In this document: positions 1-6,428 of the stretch, piece after piece | Layout of the letters: the number at the start of each line of letters is the position of its first letter | Position numbering within the stretch: the stretch's first letter is position 1 | Assembly (NCBI GenBank): GCA_900322165.1 | Contig: ONYR01000204.1 | Location: forward strand, 1-12,853 | Direction of reading: 5' to 3' | From: an uncultured Eubacteriales bacterium | Lineage (GTDB): Bacteria > Bacillota > Clostridia > Lachnospirales > Bianqueaceae | Length of the DNA: 12,853 nt | Notes under the pieces: generated by a model | Told to the model about the DNA's origin: nothing | Databases searched by the model: none | The model's input: the letters and a program-made list of their open reading frames with translations, nothing else | Made by a program: the position numbers and the translations under genes

Positions 1-5
1 AAACG

Positions 6-39
6 AAAAAGACCTGTGAAACTCAATTTCACAGGTCTT
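6..39 (-). terminator. Intrinsic terminator of the tRNA-Val gene
   Basis: On the minus strand a perfect 13-bp stem (arms 27-39 and 9-21, 5-nt loop 22-26) begins 4 nt after the tRNA discriminator base and runs into a short T run (plus-strand A's down to 6). Its size and position fit a rho-independent terminator for the tRNA transcript. Confidence 0.85.
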
Positions 40-42
40 CAG

Positions 43-115
43 TGGAAGATACAGGACTCGAACCTGTGACCTTCCGCACGTCAAGCGGGCGCTCTCCCAG
101 CTGAGCTAATCTTCC
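43..115 (-). tRNA. tRNA-Val (anticodon GAC)
   Basis: Read on the minus strand the 73 nt fold as a standard cloverleaf: 7-bp acceptor stem GGAAGAT/ATCTTCC, D stem GCTC/GAGC, anticodon loop TTGACGT with anticodon GAC (plus-strand 80-82), 5-nt variable loop, and T arm ACAGG-TTCGAGT-CCTGT. GAC reads the valine codons GUC and GUU. The 3' CCA is not encoded (the discriminator A at 43 is followed by CT), so a CCA-adding enzyme is needed. The outermost anticodon-stem pair is a C27/A43 mismatch where C-G is usual. A terminator follows at once. Confidence 0.95.
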
Positions 116-145
116 ATACGGAGCTTGTTTTCTCCGTGCCGTATT

Positions 146-174
146 ATATTACCAAAGAAATCGGAAAAAGTAAA
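146..174 (-). promoter_or_regulatory. Probable tRNA-Val promoter
   Basis: On the minus strand TTTACT (174-169), 17 bp, then TAATAT (151-146) preceded by TGG, an extended -10. A second hexamer, TATAAT (148-143), overlaps it. The leader to the tRNA also contains a 6-bp hairpin, ACGGAG/CTCCGT (118-123 with 132-137), just before the mature 5' end. Consensus match only. Confidence 0.45.
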
Positions 175-215
175 CCCCTAATTAAAAAAAGTTTTTCGAC
201 TTGAAAAACGAAGAC

Positions 216-244
216 TGGACAGGGGTGGATTCCGTTCTTATAAT
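216..244 (+). promoter_or_regulatory. Sigma-A promoter of the PflX-like gene
   Basis: TGGACA (216-221), 17-bp spacer, TATAAT (239-244): five of six and six of six matches to the sigma-A consensus at ideal spacing. The predicted start near 251 gives a leader of about 40 nt that contains the ribosome binding site AAAGGAG (275-281). Just upstream is a short inverted repeat, GTTTTTC (191-197) and GAAAAAC (203-209), between this promoter and the divergent tRNA promoter. Confidence 0.65.
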
Positions 245-290
245 TGGAAAAAGACTTAGAAAGAAACACTTGCGAAAGGAGATAAGCGGC

Positions 291-1196
291 ATGCTGACAC
301 TCAGTCACTGTGAGATCTGCCCGAGACGCTGCGGGGCGGACCGTACGAGGACGCGCGGAATTTGCGGCTGTGATCGTGAGATTCGTGCCGCCCGCGCGAT
401 GATCCACGAAGGGGAAGAGCCTTGCCTCATCGGTTCCAAGGATCGAAGCGGGCGCTGGGGTGCCGGTGCGATCTTCTTCTCGGGGTGCAATCTGAAATGC
501 GTTTTCTGCCAAAATGCAGAGATCTCCCTGCAAAACTACGGTGAGGTGATCTCCAAGGCGCGTCTTGGTGAGATCATCCTCGGCCTTCAGGAGCAGGGCG
601 CGGCCGTGATCGACCTGGTTTCGCCGACTCCGTACGCGCTTCAGGTCGCGGAGGTGCTCGAAAAAGTAAAGCCACAGCTCACGATCCCCATCGTTTATAA
701 CTGCGGCGGATATGAAGGGCTTGAAGCACTCAAGAGGCTCGATGGGCTCGTGGATATCTACATGCCCGATCTGAAATACAAAAGCCCGGAGATCTCCGGG
801 CGGTACTCAAAGGCGGATGATTATTTTGAGGCTGCTTCGCTCGCGCTGGAAGAAATGATCCGGCAGCGAGGGGAGTGCGTCTTTACGGAAGACGGCCAGA
901 TGAGGAGCGGCACGCTTGTTAGGCATTTGGTGCTGCCGGGCTGCAGCCGCGATTCCGAGGCCTTGATGGATTACCTTGGAACCCTGCCGAAGGAGAGCAT
1001 CACGATCAGCCTTCTGAGGCAATACACCCCTTACGCGGACGCAGAGCGGTACCCGGAGATCAACCGCCGGATCACGACGCTTGAGTACGAGCGGGTAGTG
1101 AACCGTGCGTTGCAAAACGGGCTTGACGGATTCCGCCAGGCCTCAGCCTCCGCCACGATGGCACTTAGGCCTGTGTTTGACGGGAGTGGGCTGTGA
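291..1196 (+). CDS. PflX-like radical SAM protein (PFL-activase homologue)
   Basis: A 301-residue radical SAM enzyme of the COG1313/PflX type, related to pyruvate formate-lyase activating enzymes; the substrate is not known for this group. The SAM-binding [4Fe-4S] motif CNLKCVFC lies at residues 66-73. Upstream is the extra cysteine cluster typical of the group (C7, C10, C14, then GICGC with C25 and C27). YNCGGYE (136-142) and MPDLKY (158-163) are activase-like core motifs. ATG 291 is chosen because AAAGGAG lies 9 nt upstream; the frame is open further upstream but has no ribosome binding site there. The gene is monocistronic, and its last 32 bases overlap the convergent AraC-family gene. The family assignment is firm, the biochemical role is open. 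Confidence 0.85.
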   Translation: MLTLSHCEICPRRCGADRTRTRGICGCDREIRAARAMIHEGEEPCLIGSKDRSGRWGAGAIFFSGCNLKCVFCQNAEISLQNYGEVISKARLGEIILGLQEQGAAVIDLVSPTPYALQVAEVLEKVKPQLTIPIVYNCGGYEGLEALKRLDGLVDIYMPDLKYKSPEISGRYSKADDYFEAASLALEEMIRQRGECVFTEDGQMRSGTLVRHLVLPGCSRDSEALMDYLGTLPKESITISLLRQYTPYADAERYPEINRRITTLEYERVVNRALQNGLDGFRQASASATMALRPVFDGSGL

Positions 1197-2058
1197 CGCC
1201 CGCCATCTCGCGGTATTTTTTCGGCGACATGCCGTATTCCTTGGTAAACGCGCGGTAGAAGCTGGAGTAGTCGGAAAAACCGTACATTTGGCTTGTCTGT
1301 GTGATGTCTTCGCCCGCGATGATCCGCGTCCGGCAGGCCTCGAGGCGGCGCCTGGTAATGTACTGATGAACGGAAAGACCGGATATTTCTTTAAACAGAT
1401 GCGAGAGATAATACTTACTTAAATAGAACGCGCCGGCAAGATCATCGAGCGAGATCTCCTCATCCAGGTGCGATTCCACATAGCCGACGAGGCGCTGAAA
1501 GAGGCTGGAGGCCTCGGTTTCCTTGAGCTGAGTCTCAGTCTCATAGACCGTGCGCGAAATCGCGAGCACCAGCTGGCGGATCATGGCTTGGAGCATGGTC
1601 TCACGGCCGAAACGGTTGCCCTCGGACTCGTCGATGGCGGAAAACAGCATCGACTGCAGGCTCTGGAATGCAGTCCGGTCCGGATGAAACACGTGACGGC
1701 TGTGCTGTCTGACCATCTCCGGAAGCCAGGCGTAGGCCGGTGATTCGCTCATGAGCTGGTCGAAGAAAGTGCGGCTCACCCAGAAAACGATGCGCCGGTA
1801 CGGGACGTTGGAATCGAGAATGACCGTGTGATGCGGCGTTGAGGGCGGCACCATGATGATATCTCCCTCGCGAAGCGGGATCGAGTCCTTGTTGATCTCG
1901 AGCTTCACATCCCCCTCGAGGAAGAAATAGAATTCATAGTATGAGTGAGAGTGGACCGGGACGGTCTCAAAATGAAGATCGCTGTAATAGAAGATCTCAA
2001 AATCGCGCGAGACCATGTGCTGACGCTTGGTGAAATCCGAACGAAGATATCTAGGCAT
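1165..2058 (-). CDS. AraC-family transcriptional regulator (cupin + AraC HTH)
   Basis: 297 residues. The N-terminal cupin sensor (about 25-95) has HSHSYYEFYFFLEG (36-49) and the turn PLREGDIIMVPP. The C-terminal AraC DNA-binding domain (about 185-285) has two helix-turn-helix units, LDDLAGAFYLSKYYLSHLFK and ITQTSQMYGFSDYSSFYRAF, and ends in the typical GMSPKKYRE. The start at 2058 follows a GGAAGGA ribosome binding site. The gene is transcribed away from uxuA across a 174-bp gap. By the usual rule for divergent AraC genes it probably controls uxuA-uxuB in response to a hexuronate or a pathway intermediate; this is inference. It ends inside the convergent radical SAM gene, with no terminator hairpin visible between the two. 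Confidence 0.9.
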   Translation of the reverse strand: MPRYLRSDFTKRQHMVSRDFEIFYYSDLHFETVPVHSHSYYEFYFFLEGDVKLEINKDSIPLREGDIIMVPPSTPHHTVILDSNVPYRRIVFWVSRTFFDQLMSESPAYAWLPEMVRQHSRHVFHPDRTAFQSLQSMLFSAIDESEGNRFGRETMLQAMIRQLVLAISRTVYETETQLKETEASSLFQRLVGYVESHLDEEISLDDLAGAFYLSKYYLSHLFKEISGLSVHQYITRRRLEACRTRIIAGEDITQTSQMYGFSDYSSFYRAFTKEYGMSPKKYREMAGVTAHSRQTQA

Positions 2059-2101
2059 GGGTGTCCTTCCATATCAAGTATTGTATTTTGACAGCAAAAC
2101 T

Positions 2102-2131
2102 ATTTTACCGCAAGATTTGCAATGTACGCAA
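2102..2131 (-). promoter_or_regulatory. Probable promoter of the AraC-family gene
   Basis: On the minus strand TTGCGT (2131-2126), 18 bp, TAAAAT (2107-2102), about 45 bp before the start codon. The spacer contains TTGCAA. CGCAA occurs twice on the plus strand in direct orientation (2109-2113 and 2127-2131, 18 bp apart) and could be regulator half-sites. Consensus match only. Confidence 0.45.
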
Positions 2132-2142
2132 CAATTATCTCA

Positions 2143-2171
2143 ATGCTTTTTTTATGATTATCGTGTATAGT
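2143..2171 (+). promoter_or_regulatory. Candidate activator-dependent uxuA promoter
   Basis: A good -10 box, TATAGT (2166-2171), has no recognisable -35 box at the proper distance (ATGCTT, 2143-2148). A strong -10 with a poor -35 next to a divergent AraC gene fits an activator-dependent promoter. The ribosome binding site of uxuA is CAGGAGGA (2218-2225). Confidence 0.35.
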
Positions 2172-2232
2172 GTAACCATACGAAAGGCAAATGATAAAAC
2201 TGCCTTGAAAACATGATCAGGAGGACATCCTT

Positions 2233-3315
2233 ATGGAAATGACATTACGTTGGTACGGCTCGAAGTTCGACACTGTCACGCTCGAGCAGATTCGCCAGAT
2301 CCCGGGCGTAACCGGCGTTATCACCACCCTGTACGACACCCAGCCCGGCGAGGTCTGGAGCCGCGAGCGCATTCGTGCCCTGAAGGACGAAGTAGCTGCA
2401 GCCGGCATGCACATTGCCGGTATCGAGAGCGTTAACGTTTCCGATGCCATCAAGATCGGCAACGAGAACCGCGAGAAGGACATCGAAGCTTACATCGAGA
2501 CCCTTCGCAACCTCGGTGAAGAGGATATCCATCTGGTTTGCTATAACTTCATGCCGGTCTTCGACTGGACAAGAACCGAGCTGGCAAGAAAGAGAGCCGA
2601 CGGTTCGACCGTTCTGGCTTACACCCAGGCCGCGGTTGACGCGCTTGACCCGGACAAGATGTTTGCTTCCATCTCCGGCGATATGAACGGTACCGTGATG
2701 CCCGGCTGGGAGCCCGAGCGCATGGCTCACGTCAAGGAACTGTTCGAGATGTACAAGGACATCGACAATGAGAAGCTTTTCGCGAACCTTGTTTACTTCC
2801 TGCAGCGCATCATGCCGGTCTGCAACGAGTACGACATCAAGATGGCAATCCATCCGGACGATCCCGCTTGGCCGGTCTTCGGACTTCCGCGCATCATCAT
2901 CAACAAGGAGAACATCCTGCGCCTGATGGCCGCGGTCGATGATGTTCACAACGGTGTCACCTTCTGCTCCGGTTCCTACGGCACCAACCGCAAGAACGAC
3001 CTTCCGGATATGATCCGCAGCCTCAAGGGCCGCATCCATTTCGCTCATGTCCGCAACCTGTACTTCCATTCCGATGACAACTTCGAGGAAGCCGCTCACC
3101 TTTCTTCCGATGGTTCCTTCGATATGTACGAGATCATGAAGGCGCTGTATGACATCGGTTTCGATGGCCCGATCCGTCCCGACCACGGACGCATGATCTG
3201 GGGCGAGGTCGCAATGCCCGGCTACGGCCTGTATGACCGTGCACTCGGCGCAGCCTACCTGAACGGTCTCTGGGAAGCGATCGTCAAGTCCGAGAAAGCC
3301 AAAGCGAACGCATAA
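2233..3315 (+). CDS. uxuA: Mannonate dehydratase UxuA
   Basis: Converts D-mannonate to 2-keto-3-deoxy-D-gluconate and water (EC 4.2.1.8), a cytoplasmic metal-dependent step of glucuronate breakdown. The 360 residues match the family's usual length. Conserved blocks are CYNFMPVFDWTRT (103-115), HPDDPAWP (207-214), FCSGSYG (244-250), HFAHVRN (269-275) and RPDHGRMIWGE (315-325); H207, C245, H272 and D317 fall at positions known in the family as metal ligands. The start is set by a strong ribosome binding site. It is the first gene of an uxuA-uxuB pair 63 bp apart. Codon use is strongly biased (ATC, AAC, TTC, CGC), suggesting high expression. Confidence 0.97.
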   Translation: MEMTLRWYGSKFDTVTLEQIRQIPGVTGVITTLYDTQPGEVWSRERIRALKDEVAAAGMHIAGIESVNVSDAIKIGNENREKDIEAYIETLRNLGEEDIHLVCYNFMPVFDWTRTELARKRADGSTVLAYTQAAVDALDPDKMFASISGDMNGTVMPGWEPERMAHVKELFEMYKDIDNEKLFANLVYFLQRIMPVCNEYDIKMAIHPDDPAWPVFGLPRIIINKENILRLMAAVDDVHNGVTFCSGSYGTNRKNDLPDMIRSLKGRIHFAHVRNLYFHSDDNFEEAAHLSSDGSFDMYEIMKALYDIGFDGPIRPDHGRMIWGEVAMPGYGLYDRALGAAYLNGLWEAIVKSEKAKANA

Positions 3316-3345
3316 AACATAAAACATAAAACGTAAACCATAAAC
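3311..3345 (+). repeat. Five-copy 7-nt tandem repeat after uxuA
   Basis: CATAAAA three times, then CGTAAAC and CATAAAC, without interruption. The first copy contains the uxuA stop codon TAA (3313-3315). It fills half of the short uxuA-uxuB spacer, is nearly all A and C, and leaves an unstructured stretch before the uxuB ribosome binding site AGGAGG (3365-3370). Confidence 0.85.
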
Positions 3346-3378
3346 AAAAACCAAATCATCCCACAGGAGGATATAACC

Positions 3379-4224
3379 ATGGATTACAGTCTTGATATCA
3401 AAAACAAAGTCGCGGTCGTTACCGGTGCAGGCGGAGTCCTGTGCAGCATGTTCGCAGCTACCCTCGCAGAGCAGGGCGCTAAGGTCGCGCTGCTTGACCT
3501 GAACAAGGACAACGCAGAAAAGTATGCTTCTGAGATCCGTGCCAAGGGCTTCGAAGCCAAGGCTTACGGCTGCAACGTTCTGAAGAAGGATTCCCTTGAA
3601 GAAGCGCATCAGGCGATCCTGCAGGATCTTGGTCCCTGCGACATTCTCATCAACGGTGCCGGCGGCAACAATGCCCGCGCACAGACCACCAAGGAATACT
3701 ACGAAGTCGGCGACGAGGACCTCGAGGGTGTTGTCAGCTTCTTCGAGCTCGACCAGAGCGGTGTTGAGTTCGTCTTCAACCTGAACTTCATTGGAACCCT
3801 GCTTCCGACTCAGGTATTCGCAAAAGATATGATCGGCCGTGAGGGCTGCAGCATCGTCAACATCTCTTCCATGAACGCCTACACGCCTCTGACTAAGATT
3901 CCGGCTTACAGCGGTGCCAAGGCAGCGGTCAGCAACTTCACCCAGTGGATGGCCGTTCACTTCTCCAAGGTCGGTATCCGCGTCAACGCGATCGCACCCG
4001 GATTCTTTGTCACCAAGCAGAACCAGGCGCTGCTGTTCAACGAGGACGGCACCCCGACCGCACGTACCGGCAAGATCCTTGCTGCGACCCCGATGGGACG
4101 CTTCGGCAAGCCGGAAGAGCTGAACGGAACCCTGCTGCACCTGATCAATGAGAAGGCAGCCGGATTTATCACCGGTGTTGTCATTCCGATCGACGGCGGC
4201 TTCTCCGCTTACTCCGGAGTGTGA
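3379..4224 (+). CDS. uxuB: SDR-type D-mannonate oxidoreductase (fructuronate reductase)
   Basis: Reduces D-fructuronate to D-mannonate with a nicotinamide cofactor, the step before UxuA. It is a 281-residue short-chain dehydrogenase: nucleotide-binding TGAGGVL (15-21), D40 at the end of the second strand (suggesting NAD rather than NADP), NGAGGN (92-97), catalytic S163/S164 in NISSMNAY, and Y177-x3-K181 in YSGAK. It resembles the Bacillus-type UxuB (YjmF), including the long insert after NGAGG, not the unrelated E. coli UxuB. AGGAGG lies 8 nt before the ATG. It is downstream of uxuA with no terminator between. General SDR similarity alone would not fix the substrate; the neighbours do. Assigned by family and context. 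Confidence 0.85.
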   Translation: MDYSLDIKNKVAVVTGAGGVLCSMFAATLAEQGAKVALLDLNKDNAEKYASEIRAKGFEAKAYGCNVLKKDSLEEAHQAILQDLGPCDILINGAGGNNARAQTTKEYYEVGDEDLEGVVSFFELDQSGVEFVFNLNFIGTLLPTQVFAKDMIGREGCSIVNISSMNAYTPLTKIPAYSGAKAAVSNFTQWMAVHFSKVGIRVNAIAPGFFVTKQNQALLFNEDGTPTARTGKILAATPMGRFGKPEELNGTLLHLINEKAAGFITGVVIPIDGGFSAYSGV

Positions 4225-4285
4225 TCGTAAGTAAAAGGAAACGGCCGGAGTCCATCTTGTGCATGTCTTCGACCGTTTTGGATAC

Positions 4286-4333
4286 TTGATAAAGAACGCA
4301 CAAATTCCTATAATAAAGAGGAATTTGTGCGTT
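4286..4333 (+). promoter_or_regulatory. kdgK promoter embedded in a perfect 15-bp inverted repeat
   Basis: TTGATA (4286-4291), 17 bp, TATAAT (4309-4314): a near-perfect sigma-A promoter. An inverted repeat, AACGCACAAATTCCT (4295-4309) and its exact complement (4319-4333) separated by 9 bp, overlays it: the left arm fills the -35/-10 spacer, the -10 box sits at the centre and the right arm covers the predicted start near 4321. This is the layout of a repressor operator. The same arms would form a strong hairpin in any readthrough RNA coming from uxuB. Confidence 0.7.
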
Positions 4334-4348
4334 TCAATGTTCGATTTT

Positions 4349-4372
4349 AGACCGTCTTGCGGTCTGATTTTT
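4349..4372 (+). terminator. Possible leader attenuator before kdgK
   Basis: A 6-bp stem, AGACCG/CGGTCT (4349-4354 and 4360-4365), with a 5-nt loop, is followed by GATTTTT, then by the kdgK ribosome binding site. It is short for a terminator and could be a weak attenuator in the 70-nt leader. Upstream, between the uxuB stop and the promoter, arms 4239-4249 and 4268-4278 form an imperfect hairpin that may weakly terminate uxuB. Confidence 0.3.
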
Positions 4373-4392
4373 ACCATGAAAAGGAGATTGCT

Positions 4393-5490
4393 ATGGAACT
4401 GAATCTGAGACCGGCTTCTGAGTGCCGCTATGATGCAGTCGCGCTGGGCGAGGTCATGCTTCGTCTGGATCCGGGTGAGGGACGTATTCGTACCGCTCGT
4501 GAATTTAAGGCTTGGGAAGGCGGCGGTGAGTACAACGTCATCCGCGGACTTCGTCGCTGCTTTGGTATGCGTACAGCGGTCCTGACCGCGTTTGCCGACA
4601 ACGAAGTCGGCCGTCTGATGGAGGACTTCATCCTTCAGGGCGGAGTTGACACTTCTTTCATCAAGTGGATGAAGACGGACGGTATCGGCCGTGTTTGCCG
4701 TAACGGTCTGAACTTCACCGAGCGCGGATTCGGTATCCGTGGTGCTGTCGGCTGCTCCGACCGTGCCAATACCGCGATCTCCAAGGCAAAGCCGGAAGAC
4801 TTCGACCTTGACTATCTGTTCGGTACCCTTGGCGTTCGCTGGCTTCACACCGGCGGTATCTACGCAGCTCTTTCCGAGCAGTCCAGCGAGACCGTCATCG
4901 AAGTCATCAAGACCGCAAAGAAGTACGGAACTGTCGTATCCTACGACCTGAACTACCGTCCTTCCATGTGGAGCGCGATCGGCGGCCAGGCTAAGGCTCA
5001 GGAAGTCAACAAGGAAATCGCGAAGTACGTTGACGTTATGATCGGCAACGAGGAAGACTTCACCGCTTGCCTTGGCTTCGAGATCAAGGGCAACGACGCG
5101 AACCTCAAGACCCTGAACCTGGATGGTTACAAGGAAATGATCAACGAGGCCGCTGCGACCTACCCGAACTTCAAGGTTGTCGCTACCACGCTTCGTACCG
5201 TTAAGACCGCAAGCATCAACGACTGGAGCGCAATCTGCTGGGCAGACGGCCAGATCTACAAGGCAACCGATTATAAGGATCTCGAGATCCTCGACCGTGT
5301 CGGCGGCGGCGATTCCTTCGCTTCCGGCCTTGTCTACGGCCTCATGACCTTTGAGGATGCTGAGAAGGCTGTCAACTACGGTGCCGCTCACGGCGCACTC
5401 GCTATGACGACTCCCGGCGACACCACGATGGCTTCTCTGAAGGAAGTTGAAGGCATCGTAAGCGGTGCAGGCGCTCGCGTTAAGAGATAA
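4393..5490 (+). CDS. kdgK: 2-keto-3-deoxygluconate kinase (PfkB family)
   Basis: Phosphorylates KDG from UxuA with ATP to give 2-keto-3-deoxy-6-phosphogluconate, the aldolase substrate that ends in pyruvate and glyceraldehyde 3-phosphate. It is a 365-residue ribokinase-like protein: N-terminal EVMLRLDP (20-27) and the sugar-binding region WEGGGEYNV (41-49), and the PfkB signature DRVGGGDSFASGL (301-313) with D307 as the expected catalytic base. ATG 4393 is preceded by AAGGAG (4381-4386); the open frame extends upstream but lacks a ribosome binding site. The gene follows uxuB but has its own promoter and a strong terminator, so it can be expressed apart from uxuAB. Codon bias is as strong as in uxuA. 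A kinase for another sugar acid is possible but less likely in this context. Confidence 0.88.
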   Translation: MELNLRPASECRYDAVALGEVMLRLDPGEGRIRTAREFKAWEGGGEYNVIRGLRRCFGMRTAVLTAFADNEVGRLMEDFILQGGVDTSFIKWMKTDGIGRVCRNGLNFTERGFGIRGAVGCSDRANTAISKAKPEDFDLDYLFGTLGVRWLHTGGIYAALSEQSSETVIEVIKTAKKYGTVVSYDLNYRPSMWSAIGGQAKAQEVNKEIAKYVDVMIGNEEDFTACLGFEIKGNDANLKTLNLDGYKEMINEAAATYPNFKVVATTLRTVKTASINDWSAICWADGQIYKATDYKDLEILDRVGGGDSFASGLVYGLMTFEDAEKAVNYGAAHGALAMTTPGDTTMASLKEVEGIVSGAGARVKR

Positions 5491-5578
5491 GTTTTCACCG
5501 CGGCGAAAGGCTGCAGGCGTCAAGAGACAAACTTTTGGCGCTGCGAGATTCGCCACACGCGAGTGACTTAAAAAAGTG

Positions 5579-5621
5579 AAAAAGGACTGTGAAGAAAACG
5601 TGTTTCTTCACAGTCCTTTTT
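5579..5621 (+). terminator. Intrinsic terminator after kdgK
   Basis: A perfect 19-bp stem (5579-5597 with 5603-5621, loop ACGTG) starts with AAAAAGGACTG and ends in TTTTT. Because both flanks are A/T runs it could act in either direction. It ends the hexuronate block. Confidence 0.92.
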
Positions 5622-5800
5622 GCATAGCGCAGGATTTGGTGTCCATGCGCTTTGGGTATTTGGGTAAAAAGTCTGATTTCAGATCAAATACAGGATGTGA
5701 AGCGGTTGATCCGTACAGATCTCAGGACGAACGAGTTCAAAGCATACCAGTGTCCTCGTTGCAGCTTTTTTGGTCCGTACCAGATTACCCTGTAGCAGGG

Positions 5801-6006
5801 CCTCTTCATATCAAAAGTTGTTATAAACAGTGTCTGATGTGAACCAGACAATGAACAGACGGCACTGGCTTCACACCAAAACTTATCGTCTGGAGCAATT
5901 GATATGAAGCAGCCCCCAATCGCAGATTAAATCCGACATATCAAAGCATGGCTAGGCTGTGTTTGATATGAAACCCTCTGGTATGAGACGATTCCTCTTC
6001 ATATCA
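5801..6006. repeat. Cluster of five TTCATATCA motifs in alternating orientation
   Basis: CTTCATATCAA at 5804-5814 (plus), its exact complement at 5899-5909, CATATCAAA at 5937-5945 (plus), TTTGATATGAA at 5962-5972 (minus) and CTTCATATCA at 5997-6006 (plus). The first and last are part of a 13-bp direct repeat, CCTCTTCATATCA (5801-5813 and 5994-6006), that brackets the cluster. It could be a protein-binding array, folded RNA or a decayed mobile element. Confidence 0.65.
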
Positions 6007-6030
6007 GAGAAGCTGTTTCTAGATAAGTGG

Positions 6031-6126
6031 TCTGAAACAGGCCATTTCTGAACCACTTCACCTCTGAACCAAACCATTTCTGAAACGTGTCATCTCCGAA
6101 ACGTGTCATCTCTGAAACGAGCCATT
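6031..6126. repeat. Six tandem copies of a 16-bp repeat
   Basis: Copies start at 6031, 6047, 6063, 6079, 6095 and 6111, each beginning TCTGAA or TCCGAA. The rough consensus is TCTGAAACGNGYCATY; copies four and five differ at one base. The unit length is not a multiple of three and no gene spans it. The array ends 13 bp before the minus-strand terminator hairpin. Confidence 0.85.
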
Positions 6127-6130
6127 CAGC

Positions 6131-6162
6131 ATAAAAAAGAGGGTGTGTTAAGACACACCCTC
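6131..6162 (-). terminator. Intrinsic terminator of the EF-hand-like gene
   Basis: On the minus strand a perfect 10-bp stem, GAGGGTGTGT/ACACACCCTC (6162-6153 and 6148-6139), with a 4-nt loop is followed by TTTTTT. It lies about 30 bp after the stop codon of the 67-residue gene. Confidence 0.92.
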
Positions 6163-6193
6163 CCTTAATTCGTGTTCTAAAACGACCCAGGAT

Positions 6194-6397
6194 TTATTCT
6201 TCCTTCTTCCCAAGCAGGCCGCTTGCCTTCTTGGCGAGATCCTTGACATCATCAACACTGTCGATGCCGGCCTTTTTCATTACTTCTTTCACATCATTGA
6301 CATCCTTGATGCCGGCCTTTTCAGCGGCAGCCTGAAGGTCTTTCAGATCGGTCTTACCGTCTTTGTTAACATCGAGCAGGTCTTTAACATCAGCCAT
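6194..6397 (-). CDS. Small protein with one EF-hand/dockerin-like calcium loop
   Basis: 67 residues, highly charged, no signal peptide or membrane segment, so presumably cytoplasmic. Residues 9-20, DVNKDGKTDLKD, follow the calcium-loop pattern D-x-N-x-D-G with a final acidic residue at loop position 12, as in dockerin type I repeats and EF-hands. A dockerin has two such loops; only one is present. The second half contains two similar helical units, AGIKDVNDVKEVMKK and AGIDSVDDVKDLAKK, then a lysine/glutamate tail. The gene is real by several signs: AAAAGGAGAT 6-15 nt before ATG 6397, an extended -10 promoter and a clear terminator. Calcium binding is inferred; the cellular role is unknown. 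Confidence 0.85.
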   Translation of the reverse strand: MADVKDLLDVNKDGKTDLKDLQAAAEKAGIKDVNDVKEVMKKAGIDSVDDVKDLAKKASGLLGKKEE

Positions 6398-6428
6398 GAT
6401 TTAATCTCCTTTTCTTGTTCATTGTTGT

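Larger units (their letters stand above)
5622..6130. other. Gene-poor stretch of about 500 bp without a convincing gene
   Basis: No frame here has a start codon with a ribosome binding site and a recognisable product. One frame, 5628-5795 on the plus strand, is open for 55 codons and contains WCPCA and later YQCPRC, which resembles a worn zinc ribbon, but has no ATG or ribosome binding site. The rest holds two repeat sets listed separately and several short hairpins (for example GTCTG/CAGAC at 5832-5849, AAGTGGT/ACCACTT at 6025-6058). Confidence 0.6.

Noticed and set aside
2245..5556. A very long open frame on the minus strand opposite uxuA, uxuB and kdgK
   Set aside because: It spans three clear genes and their intergenic regions; its protein is low-complexity (rich in V, D, L, G) with no family pattern. 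It arises from the strong codon bias of the real genes.
5576..5842. An 88-codon plus-strand open frame with a GTG start
   Set aside because: It begins inside the kdgK terminator hairpin, has no ribosome binding site and shows no recognisable motif.
6031..6126. Short CRISPR or plasmid iteron array
   Set aside because: No spacers between 16-bp units, no replication initiator gene, and the surroundings are chromosomal metabolic genes.
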